From assembly GCA_949710005.1 (NCBI GenBank), contig OX453285.1, positions 21,345,503 through 21,409,502 on the forward strand: a DNA stretch of 64,000 nucleotides, in the 5' to 3' direction. This document shows, piece after piece, positions 56,401 through 64,000 of this stretch. This DNA comes from Ricordea florida. Its lineage: Eukaryota > Cnidaria > Anthozoa > Corallimorpharia > Ricordeidae. How positions within the stretch are numbered: the stretch's first letter is position 1; every line of letters starts with the position of its first letter. The translations under genes were made by a program, and so were the position numbers. The notes beneath the pieces were generated by a model. That model had not been told where the DNA came from, ran no database searches, and saw only the letters and a list, made by a program, of their open reading frames with translations.

Positions 56401-59400
56401 GTGTAGTGTGCTGCAGTGTAGTGTAGTATAGTGTGGTGCAGTGTAGTGTAGTGTGGTGCAGTGTAGTGCAGTGTAGTGTGCTGGAGTGTAGTGTAGTGTG
56501 CTGCAGTGTAGTGTAGTGTGCTGCAGTGTAGTGTAGTGTAGTGTAATGCAGTGTAGTGTAGTGTAGTGTGGTGCAGTGTAGTGTAGTATAGTGTGCTGCA
56601 TGGTAGTGTAGTGTAGTGTGCTGCAGTGTAGTGTAGTATAGTGTGGTGCAGTGCAGTGTAGTGTGCTGGAGTGCAGTGTAGTATAGTGTGCTGGAGTGTA
56701 GTGTAGTATAGTGTGGTGCAGTGTAGTGTAGTATAGTGTGGTGCAGTGTAGTGCAGTATAGTGTGGTGCAGTGTAGTGCAGTATAGTGTGCTGCAGTGTA
56801 GTATAGTGTCGTGCAGTGTAGTGTAGTATAGCGTGATGCAGTGCAGTGTAGTGTAGTGTGCTGCAGTGTAGTGTAGTGTAGTATAGTGTGCTGCAGTGTA
56901 GTGCAGTATAGTGTGGTGCAGTGTAGTGCAGTATAGTGTGGTGCAGTGTAGTGCAGTATAGTGTGGTGCAGGGTAGTGTAGTGTAGTGTGCTGCAGTGTA
57001 GTGTAGTATAGTGTGGTGCAGTATAGTGTAGTATAGTGTGGTGCAGTGTAGTGTAGTATAGTGTGGTGCAGTGCAGTGTAGTGTAGTGTGGTGCAGTGCA
57101 GTGTAGTGTAGTGTGCTGCAGTGTAGTGTAGTATAGTGTGGTGCAGTGTAGTGTAGTGTGCTGCAGTGTAGTGTAGTATAGTGTGGTGCAGTGCAGTGTA
57201 GTGCAGTGTAGTGCAGAGTAGTGTAGTGTAGTGTAGTATAGTGTGGTACAGGGTAGTGTAGTGTAGTGTGCTGCAGTGTAGTGTAGTATAGTGTGGTGCA
57301 GTGTAGTGTAGTATATTGTGGTGCAGTGTAGTGTAGTAAAGTGTGGTGCAGTGTAGTGTAGTATAGTTTGGTGCAGTGTAGTGTATTGTGCTGCAGTGTA
57401 GTGTAGTATAGTGTCGTGCAGTGTAGTGTAGTATAGTGTCGTGCAGTGTAGTGTAGTGTAGTGTGCTGCAGTGTCGTGCAGTGCAGTGTAGTGCAGGGTA
57501 GTGTAGTGTGCTGCAGTGCAGTGTAGTATAGTGTGGTGCAGTGTAGTGTAGTGTAGTGTGCTGCAGTGTAGTGTAGTATAGTGACGTGCAGTGTAGTGTA
57601 GTGTAGTGTGCTGCAGTGTAGTGCAGTATAGTGTGGTGCAGTGTAGTGTAGTGTGCTGCAGTGTAGTGTAGTATAGTGTGGTGCAGGGTAGTGTAGTGTG
57701 CTGCAGTGTAGTGTAGTATAGTGTGGTGCAGTGTAGTGTAGTATAGTGTGCTGCAGTGTGGTGCAGTAGAGTGTGCTGCAGTGTAGTGTAGTGTGCTGCA
57801 GTGTAGTGCAGCATAGTGTGGTGCCGTGTAGTGTAGTGGGATGCAGTGTAGTGCAGTATAGTGTGCTGCAGAGTAGTGTATTTTTCTGCAGTCTAGTGCA
57901 GTGTAGTGTAGTGCAGTGTAGTGTAGTGTAGTGCAGTGTGGTAGAGTAGTGTGGTGCAGTGTACTGTAGTGTGGTGCAGTGTATTGCAGTATAGTGTAGT
58001 GAAGTGTAGTGTAGTGCAGAGTAGTGCAGTGTAGTGCAGAGTAGTGCAGTGTAGTGTAGTGTGCTGCAGTGTAGTGTAGTATAGTGTGCTGTAGTGTAGT
58101 GTAGTGCAGTGTAGTGCAGAGTAGTGCCGTGTAGTGTAGTGTGCTGCAGTGTAGTGCAGTATAGTGTAGTGCAGTGTAGTAAAGTGTGGTACAGTGTAGT
58201 ATAGTGTGGTGCAGTGTAGAGTAGTGCAGAGTAGTGCCGTGTAGTGTAGTGTGCTGCAGTGTAGTGTACGATAGTGTGGTGCAGGGCAGTGTAGTGCAGT
58301 GTAGTGTAGTATAGTGTGCTGCAGTGTAGTGTGGTGCAGAGTAGTGCAGTGTAGTGAAGTGTAATGTAATGAAGTGTAGTGTAGTGTAGTAAAGTGTAGT
58401 GCAGTGTAGTGTGCTGCAGTTTTAGTGTAGTATATTGTGGTGCAGTGCAGTGTAGTGTAGTGTGCTGCAGTGTAGTGCAGTATAGTGTGGTGCAGGGTAG
58501 TGTAGTGTAGTGTGCTGCAGTGTAGTGCAGTATAGTGTGGTGCAGTGTAGTGTAGTGTGCTGCAGTGTAGTGCAGTATAGTGTAGTGTAGTATAGTGTGG
58601 TGTCGTGCAGTGTAGTGTAGTGTGCTGCAGTGTAGTGTAGTATAGTGTGGTACAGTGTAGTGTAGTATAGTGTAGTGCAGTGTAGTGTAGTGTAATGTGC
58701 TGCAGTGTAGTGTAGGATAGTGTGGTGCAGGGTAGTGTAGTGTGCTGCAGTGTAGTGTAGTATAGTGTGGTGCAGTGTAGTGTAGTGTAGTGTGCTGCAG
58801 TGTAGTGTAGTATAGTGTGGTGCAGTGCAGTGTAGTGTGCTGGAGTGTAGTGTAGTATAGTGTGCTGCAGCGTAGTGTAGTGTGGTGCAGTGAAGTGTAG
58901 TATAGTGTGGTGCAGTGTAGTGTAGTGTAATGTGCTGCAGTGTAGTGTAGTATAGTGTGGTGCAGTGTAGTGCAGTATAGTGTGGTGCAGTGTAGTGCAG
59001 TATAGTGTGCTGCAGTGTAGTGTAGTATAGTGTGGTGCAGTGTAGTGTAGTATAGCGTGGTGCAGTGCAGTGTAGTATAGTGTGCTGCAGTGTAGTGCAG
59101 TATAGTGTGGTGCAGGGTAGTGTAGTGTAGTGTGCTGCAGTGTAGTGTAGTATAGTGTGGTGCAGTGTAGTGTAGTGTGGTGCAGTGTAGTGCAGTGTAG
59201 TGTGCTGGAGTGTAGTGTAGTATAGTGTCGTGCAGTGTAGTGTAGTGTAGTGTGCTGCAGTGTCGTGCAGTGCAGTGTAGTGCAGGGTAGTGTAGTGTGC
59301 TGCAGTGCAGTGTAGTATAGTGTGGTGCAGTGTAGTGTAGTGTAGTGTGCTGCAGTGTAGTGTAGTATAGTGACGTGCAGTGTAGTGTAGTGTAGTGTGC

Positions 59401-61707
59401 TGCAGTGTAGTGCAGTATAGTGTGGTGCAGTGTAGTGTAGTGTGCTGCAGTGTAGTGTAGTATAGTGTGGTGCAGGGTAGTGTAGTGTGCTGCAGTGTAG
59501 TGTAGTATAGTGTGGTGCAGTGTAGTGTAGTGTGCTGCAGTGTAGTGTAGTGTGCTGCAGTGTAGTGTAGTGTGCTGCAGTGTAGTGCAGTATAGTGTGG
59601 TGCAGTGTAGTGTAGTGTGCTGCAGTGTAGTGTAGTATAGTGTGGTGCAGTGTAGTGTAGTGTAGTGTGGTGCAGTGTAGTGTAGTGTAGTGTGCTGCAG
59701 TGTAGTGTAGTGTGCTGCAGTGTAGTGTAGTATAGTGGGGTGCAGTGCAGTGTAGTGTAGTGTGGTGCAGTGCAGTGTAGTGTAGTGTGCTGCAGTGTAG
59801 TGTAGTATAGTGTGGTGCAGTGTAGTGTATTGTTGTGTGCTGCAGTGGAGTGTAGTATAGTGTGCTGCAGTGCAGTGTAGTGTAGTGTGCTGCAGTGTAG
59901 TGTAGTATAGTGTGGTGCAGGGTAGTGTAGTGTGCTGCAGTGTAGTGTAGTATAGTGTGGTGCAGTGTAGTGTAGTATAGTGTGCTGCAGTGTAGTGTAG
60001 TATAGTGTGTTGCAGGGTAGTGTAGTGCAGTTCGGTGTAGTGTGGTGCAATGTAGTATAGAGTAGCGTAGAGTTTGTAGGGTAGAGTTTGCAGTGTAGTG
60101 TGGTGTAGTATTCGCTCTCCTAAACCTCTTATTTGAATGGATCTCTGTGTCACTTCTCCATTGTTTTAGGGCTAGGAGCATTGTATTGTAGAGTAGTCTG
60201 GTTTTTGCAGTGAAGATAGGTTTTCGAAAGAAATAAAGGATCTAGACATTCCTTACCATTTTCAAACAATTGTTTCATGTCGTTTATTTCCGTGGTCGAC
60301 CCCGACAACCGAAATATTCCCTGGTGGTCGAGCCCTTCAAACAGAATGAAAAACGTTTACTGTTGGCAACTTTCTTTTCTTCTCATCGATCTCAACACAA
60401 ACGATAGAACGAAGGCGAAATTACGAACACGGGGTGGGGTGGGGTGGGGATGCACTTACCACCCCTCCCTTCCTTACCTTCATCTCTCCCCTCACCCGCT
60501 CCCTTACCCTTTTATCTCAGAAGCGGCGTGGTGCGGGATTCTTGGGTTTGAATCCTGTTAACATTACGGGCCCAGAGCTCCAAAATTCAGGCGGAACTTT
60601 TCAAACGTTTGTGCAGTTTTTAGCGTATAAACCAGCTGGATCAATATCAGTATCCGGGCAACTGAGCACCTACCCCTCCCCTAACCCAACATTAACGCTA
60701 ACTTTTTAACCTATTATAACTTGTTGGGTTAAGGGAGGGGTGGGTGCACAGTTTCCCCAGATACCGACATTGATTCAACCACTCAACGTGCAAGTTAACT
60801 TGGCGTTATATTGCTTAACTTAGGACCAATCAAGATCGTAATACACACTGTAAATAGTACCATCACTGAAGAGCTTTTGGCGTCCGAAAAGTTAATGGGG
60901 CTTACGATGAAAGGGGTCTCTGGATAAGATTCAACTAAGTTCTTCTTTGTTAACCCGTTAAGCCCCAATAGTGTCTTTATCGATTTTACTCTGTATAACG
61001 CCAGACGATTTTACTCGTCACAGGGAGAATAGAAAATAAAAATAAAATAGAACTTTGAGTGAATGGTATGAACCCAGGAGTCTCATACGTTGTTTGTCCG
61101 ATCGTCCGGGTTTAGGTAGTTCTGAAAAGAACCATTCTTTACTTCTCAAACTCATTATTAATGCAAAGGAAGAATACAAAGGAAATCAGGGACCGTGACG
61201 TGTTTGGATATCTGATGAAAAACTGCTGGTTTTTGCATCTCTGCTTTCTCTTTCCAAATCACTTCCTTTAAGAAGCTATATCAAACACTCGATACATGTG
61301 TTTCATCACATATCAAACACTTGTTACACGTGTTTCATCGCATATCAAACACTCGATACATGTGTTTCGTCACGTAACAAACACCTCGAATTGCGCCAAA
61401 CATACTCCGCTGTGCGACGTATTTTCAGTTCTATTCTCGGTGTTTTATATGTGATGAAAAAATCCACCTCGTGCTTGATATATTTAGTCAACAACGGTCC
61501 GATTCTCTAGCCATGATTATCAGACGTCGAAATATAATGATAGGAAACAATTTAGCGCAGTGAACAGTTCAACAAGCTTTCTGCTACTACTAAACGAACG
61601 TTACAGCCCCCAAAAAAACCATTGGTGCGCATTATCGAATACTCACCAAATTTCTTGATGAACTTCACACAACTTTCTACGACTTCAGGAATTTCCCTGC
61701 CAGTTAT
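49535..61707 (-). CDS. SLIT-ROBO Rho GTPase-activating protein, 3' half
   Basis: srGAPs are cytosolic F-BAR/RhoGAP/SH3 proteins that act below Robo receptors, shaping membranes and switching off Rac/Cdc42. Six minus-strand exons join in frame: 61707-61647, 60334-60257, 54227-54093, 53890-53785, 51023-50797 and 50499-49535. The RhoGAP domain runs from [15 protein letters not shown] through GIFRLSG (arginine finger) and [13 protein letters not shown] to [10 protein letters not shown]. The SH3 follows ([30 protein letters not shown]), then a Pro/Ser-rich tail ending in SVGDETSF. The order RhoGAP then SH3 and the [14 protein letters not shown] segment favour srGAP over GRAF-type proteins. The F-BAR part lies beyond the right edge. 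Which vertebrate paralogue it matches cannot be said. Confidence 0.9.
50797..51023 (-). CDS. srGAP exon: RhoGAP end and acidic linker
   Basis: 227 nt; acceptor CTTATAG|GG, donor GGAAG|GTAAAA. Encodes [31 protein letters not shown], and an acidic stretch ([10 protein letters not shown]) leading to the SH3. Confidence 0.93.
51172..51240 (-). repeat. Partial 106-bp repeat unit
   Basis: GCCACACTGTATAGTAAAA and the preceding CATGCGTTTGCCCACCGATG form a diverged single unit of the 106-bp family, in an srGAP intron. Confidence 0.6.
51523..51792 (-). pseudogene. Helitron N-terminal (helitron-like) fragment
   Basis: Encodes [27 protein letters not shown] and [10 protein letters not shown], the typical IRQLG.PT.F.SLSAAE.RW block of Helitron-like N-terminal domains that precede the Rep/helicase part. 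It stops after about 89 residues with no Rep or helicase domain nearby. A further odd frame at 52287-52063 ([11 protein letters not shown]) may be part of the same insertion. It sits in an srGAP intron. Confidence 0.7.
52743..52933. mobile_element. GAGGCCCTATTAG MITE, copy 2
   Basis: Second copy of the element at 22548-22737, in an srGAP intron. A 6-bp duplication GCTAAT flanks it (52737-52742 and 52934-52939). Confidence 0.8.
53101..53166. repeat. (GAGT)n microsatellite
   Basis: About 15 GAGT/GAGC units immediately before array F. Confidence 0.95.
53227..53758 (-). repeat. 106-bp tandem array F (-), about 5 units
   Basis: Reverse-complement units inside the srGAP intron. The array ends about 27 bp from the donor of exon 53890-53785. 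Two units lack ACAA from the AAACAAACAG link. Confidence 0.95.
53785..53890 (-). CDS. srGAP exon: RhoGAP
   Basis: 106 nt; acceptor TTAACAG|TG, donor ACATT|GTAAGT. Encodes [20 protein letters not shown] and [15 protein letters not shown], the RhoGAP helix before the NLAVVFGP motif. Confidence 0.9.
54093..54227 (-). CDS. srGAP exon: central RhoGAP
   Basis: 135 nt; acceptor TTCTCGTAG|GT, donor GCTAGCA|GTAAG. Encodes [20 protein letters not shown] and [16 protein letters not shown]. Separated from the previous exon by the 6-kb satellite intron. Confidence 0.92.
54290..60110. repeat. 5.8-kb satellite on a 5-bp lattice, in an srGAP intron
   Basis: The plus strand is built almost wholly of 5-bp words: AGTGT, with variants AGTAT, AGTGC, GGTGC and GCTGC. 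CTGCAG sites fall at multiples of 5 bp (20, 45, 65). The minus strand (srGAP sense) reads CACTA/CACTG words with almost no G, so no stop codons occur over several kilobases in any frame. The open frames of 1669, 1197, 762 and 542 codons here are by-products. Larger segments are duplicated inside the array. Confidence 0.97.
60257..60334 (-). CDS. srGAP exon: arginine finger
   Basis: 78 nt; acceptor GTTTGAAG|GG, donor AATG|GTAAGG. Encodes [12 protein letters not shown] and [11 protein letters not shown]. The Arg of GIFRLSG is the GAP catalytic residue. Confidence 0.92.
60638..60776. mobile_element. hAT-like palindromic MITE, copy 3
   Basis: Same arms as copies 1 and 2 (GCACCTACCCCTCCCCTAAC). 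The flanking 8-mers AACCAGCT and AACCACTC match only partly, so this copy is older. In an srGAP intron. Confidence 0.75.
61284..61390. repeat. Short tandem of CACTCGATACATGTGTTTC
   Basis: Three units of about 35 bp (ATATCAAACACTCGATACAT, GTGTTTCATCAC) in an srGAP intron. Confidence 0.8.
61647..61707 (-). CDS. srGAP exon: RhoGAP start
   Basis: 61 nt; acceptor CCTTGTAG|ATA, donor TTTG|GTGAGT. Encodes [20 protein letters not shown], the family-typical first RhoGAP helix. Ends phase 1. Confidence 0.88.
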
Positions 61708-61837
61708 CTACAAGGTAACGTCATAACAGCTATTAATCCTGCCAATTAAAGGTGTAATCAGTACGCAGGTTCTTCTTACGGCGACAGAAAAACAGATGAT
61801 GAAACTTGGGACACCTGCTTCCAAAGCTCAGCTGGTT

Positions 61838-62248
61838 ACAAGGTTGCTGGCAAGGTTGCTGGCAAGGTTGGTGGCAAGGTTGGTGGCAAGGTTGGTGGCA
61901 AGGTTTGTAGCAAGGTTGGTGGCAAGTTTGGTAGCAAGGTTGGTGGCAAGGTTGGTGGCAAGGTTGGTGGCAAGGTTTGTAGAAAGGTTGGTGGCAAGTT
62001 TGGTAGCATGGTTGGTGGCAAGGTTGGTGGCAAGGTTGGTGACAAGGTTGGTGACAAGGTTTGTAGCAAGGTTGGTGGCAAGTTTGGTAGCAAGGTTGGT
62101 GGCAAGGTTGGTGGCAAAATTTGTAGCAAGGTTGGTAGCAAGTTTGGTAGCAAGGTTGGTGGCAAGGTTGGTGGCAAGGTTGGTGGCAAAATTTGTAGCA
62201 AGGTTGGTAGCAAGGTTGGTGGTACGATTGGTCGCAAGGTTGGTGCAA
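61838..62248. repeat. 12-bp G-rich minisatellite (GGTTGGTGGCAA)
   Basis: About 34 units with variants GGTTTGTAGCAA and GTTTGGTAGCAA. Because 12 is a multiple of 3, each frame gives a four-residue repeat on either strand, explaining the several open frames. Lies 130 bp upstream of an srGAP exon in its intron. Confidence 0.96.
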
Positions 62249-62440
62249 TGGTAAGAGCACTCGCTCACCTCTGTGGATTGAGTATGTCGTTGGTTCTCTC
62301 CTTGTGCTCAGCGTTTTCTCCGGGCTCTCCGATTTTCTACCCTTCATAAAAATTGACAACTCCAAATTCCCGACTACTGTCCCCAGTTAATGTGGTCATT
62401 TGTGATATAGTTGTTGTTATTATTATTATGATTCTCATTA
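62233..62440 (+). mobile_element. tRNA-headed SINE fragment
   Basis: Head GGTGCAATGGTAAGAGCACT, body GTCGTTGGTTCTCTCC and GCGTTTTCTCCGGGCTCTCC, then CTGTCCCCAGTTAATG and an (ATT) tail near 62418. The body is one I recognise as common in coral genomes. Confidence 0.6.
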
Positions 62441-62568
62441 TCATTGTCATCATCGGTTTCGCGATCATTATCTACAATTATAACTTACTTTACAGAGCTG
62501 CACACACCTTTAAGTATTCCTCTAAGTTACAACCAAACACTTTCGTCTTCTTATGTACAGATTCCAAG

Positions 62569-62649
62569 ATGGCGGACGCCTCCTTGGAGGACATATCCAG
62601 ACGAGGTCTGCGGAGTCTGATAAATAGATTACGAAATAATTACCCTTTA
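62569..62649 (+). other. Open frame MADASLEDISRR interrupted by a MITE
   Basis: An ATG in a CAAGATGGCGGAC context opens a frame of about 26 codons up to the MITE at 62650. The frame is closed inside the MITE and would continue on its far side at 63577 to a stop at 63667-63669. No family recognised; may be chance. Confidence 0.25.
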
Positions 62650-63576
62650 GGGCTGGTTCACACTTTGACATAAGCATAAGCATAAGCATAAGCATAAACA
62701 TAAGCATAAGAAAAATATGTGTGAACCGGGCTTACATAAGTATAAGCATAAGGATGGCTATTGCGCAAGCGCAGTTCACTTCTCGGGAATCAAAGATGGT
62801 GGATGACGAAGTCGAAATTGGATTGTTGTTACTGTTAATAAGCCGAGGAAATCGAAGAACATTGCTTATGCAAAGACATAACCGAGGTCTGGATAAGGAA
62901 CATGTTTACGGGAAAAAAGACACAAGGCGATTATAACCTTGTACAAGAACGAAAACTGGGAGACAGTGAATTTTATTTGAAGTACTTGTAGGAGGGAATA
63001 TTACAATGTGTACGTTTAGTGATAGATAGGTGTAATTAAAACGTTATGTGCTTTATGGGAAATGAATTCTTGCAAACGTTTAAAGAATGGAGGAATCAGA
63101 GAAGGCAAGAAAACAGTGTAATAGTGATTAATATTTTAGAAATTTTGTAACTTAATTCCATTTATTCATCTACGTTTGTTCTCTTATCCAACCTAGGCTT
63201 GTTTTTGCCTTTAAAGTCTGCTGATTTTTTGTCGCACAAACAAGGATAATAGCGGACAGATTCCGCCAACTTTTCGGTCATCTGCGTCACCATGTTTTCA
63301 GCTGACAGATTCTGTCAGAGCAGGCAGAGCGGGACTGAATTTTTTTTGTGTGTATTTCCGTTGACAAGAAAACTGTTATGCTTACGCTTATGCTTATGTA
63401 CTGCCCGGTTCACACTCAAGTATTCACAACATAAGCATAAGGAGAAGCATAAGAAAATGGAAAAAGTTCCATTCCTTGTGCTCATCCTTATGCTATGCTT
63501 GTGCAACCCTGGTTCGCACACATTTTACTTCTGCTTCTGTTTATTCTTATGCTTATGTCAAAGTGTGAACCAGCCC
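62650..63576. mobile_element. PIF/Harbinger-like foldback element with CATAAG hexamer arms
   Basis: Ends GGGCTGGTTCACACTTTGAC and GTCAAAGTGTGAACCAGCCC, exact inverted repeats, flanked by TTA at 62647-62649 and 63577-63579. The arms continue into AAGCATAAGCAT runs. An inner inverted pair (TGTGAACCGGGC near 62720, GCCCGGTTCACAC near 63403) marks a nested copy. Confidence 0.85.
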
Positions 63577-63752
63577 TTACTCATCATCAGCAGTAGTTAT
63601 AAGCAGCAATATCTAACCAGCTTCTGTTTCATCTGTCGAAGGCACAACTTATATCGACAACTCGCTTGATACACCCATTTGGTTTGAGTTACATTTGATA
63701 AACTCACAAGACGGGAACTATTTACATACTGTCACTGTCAGGATAAGCTTAC

Positions 63753-63783
63753 CTGGCTCCGACGATATCAGGGGTAACTTCAC
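63753..63783 (-). CDS. Possible upstream srGAP micro-exon
   Basis: 31 nt between TCTTGCAG| and |GTAAGC on the minus strand. It joins in frame only if the next exon uses an alternative acceptor (GGCAG|GGAAATT, inside 61647-61707). The encoded EVTPDIVGAR has no clear family match. The splice signals are good, the coding evidence poor. Confidence 0.25.
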
Positions 63784-63819
63784 CTGCAAGACAATTCATA
63801 CCTCTTACTAACCGAGTTC

Positions 63820-64000
63820 GAGTTCCGTACTGTAAGTTAGAAAACCGATTTGTTTTCCGAGTTGGGATCCGTAACTTACAGTACGGACCGAGAAAACGTG
63901 GTTTGTAAGATGTTTATTATATCTCTTGAAACATTCCGGCGACCAAAACAAACTCTTGAATTTTTACAATTTCAATGAAGTACGGCCCGTTAAATTGACC
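63820..64000. mobile_element. GTACGGAC-family MITE, cut by the right edge
   Basis: GTTCCGTACTGTAAGTTAGA is mirrored by CGTAACTTACAGTACGGAC; then GAGAAAACGTGGTTTGTAAG, ATGTTTATTATATCTC and AAGTACGGCCCG, as in the copy at 24105-24365. Confidence 0.8.

Noticed and set aside
54221-60181. Very long minus-strand open frames (1669, 1197, 762, 542, 223 codons)
   Set aside because: They are read-through of a 5-bp satellite lacking stops. All frames give the same x-T-T-L-x cycle, and srGAP exons define the region as an intron.
61733-62365. Open frames of Cys-His-Gln-Pro, Ala-Thr-Asn-Leu and Val-Gly-Gly-Lys repeats
   Set aside because: By-products of the 12-bp minisatellite; different four-residue repeats appear in several frames of both strands.

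Overview
The window is eukaryotic and looks like a cnidarian, most likely a stony coral. The evidence is a set of intron-split animal genes with GT-AG boundaries, intronless-CDS rhodopsin-type receptors of the cnidarian kind, AT-rich introns, and a very high load of short foldback elements (MITEs), SINE fragments and minisatellites. The species cannot be fixed from the sequence alone.

Layout. (1) 1-11.2 kb, minus strand: the 5' part of NFYB, the B subunit of the CCAAT-binding factor NF-Y. Coding exons lie at 10622-10169, 1920-1841, 1229-1164 and 389-322, and the gene runs off the left edge. (2) 12.9-15.4 kb, plus strand: an orphan class A GPCR (GPCR-1), then a broken GPCR fragment and a CR1/L2-like LINE tail. 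(3) 16.1-20.5 kb: a nest of foldback elements, some with internal tandem expansions. (4) 17.57-25.17 kb, minus strand: a complete four-exon UBL4A gene whose last intron contains that nest. (5) 29.1-46.0 kb: three more GPCR genes (GPCR-2 minus, GPCR-3 minus, GPCR-4 plus) separated by arrays of one 106-bp tandem repeat. (6) 49.5 kb to the right edge, minus strand: the 3' half of an SLIT-ROBO Rho GAP gene (srGAP), with six confident exons covering RhoGAP, SH3 and the tail. Its introns hold a Helitron fragment, a 106-bp array, a 5.8-kb satellite built on a 5-bp lattice, and a G-rich 12-bp minisatellite.

The three multi-exon genes are ordinary housekeeping or signalling genes and do not form a pathway. 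The four GPCRs are a tandem/inverted paralogous cluster. All lack a canonical DRY motif (TQY or TQL instead) and share an unusual DPFVYAWRIPKYR end to TM7. GPCR-1 and GPCR-2 are in inverted orientation and share an almost identical 3' half, consistent with recent gene conversion.

The most unusual material is repetitive: the 106-bp arrays restricted to 31.7-53.8 kb in both orientations; the 5-bp-lattice satellite, whose minus strand is stop-free in every frame and reads the same pentapeptide cycle in all three; a 105-nt perfect palindrome flanked by a 10-bp direct repeat; and a 44-bp array of inverted CCAAT boxes that expanded inside a mobile element.
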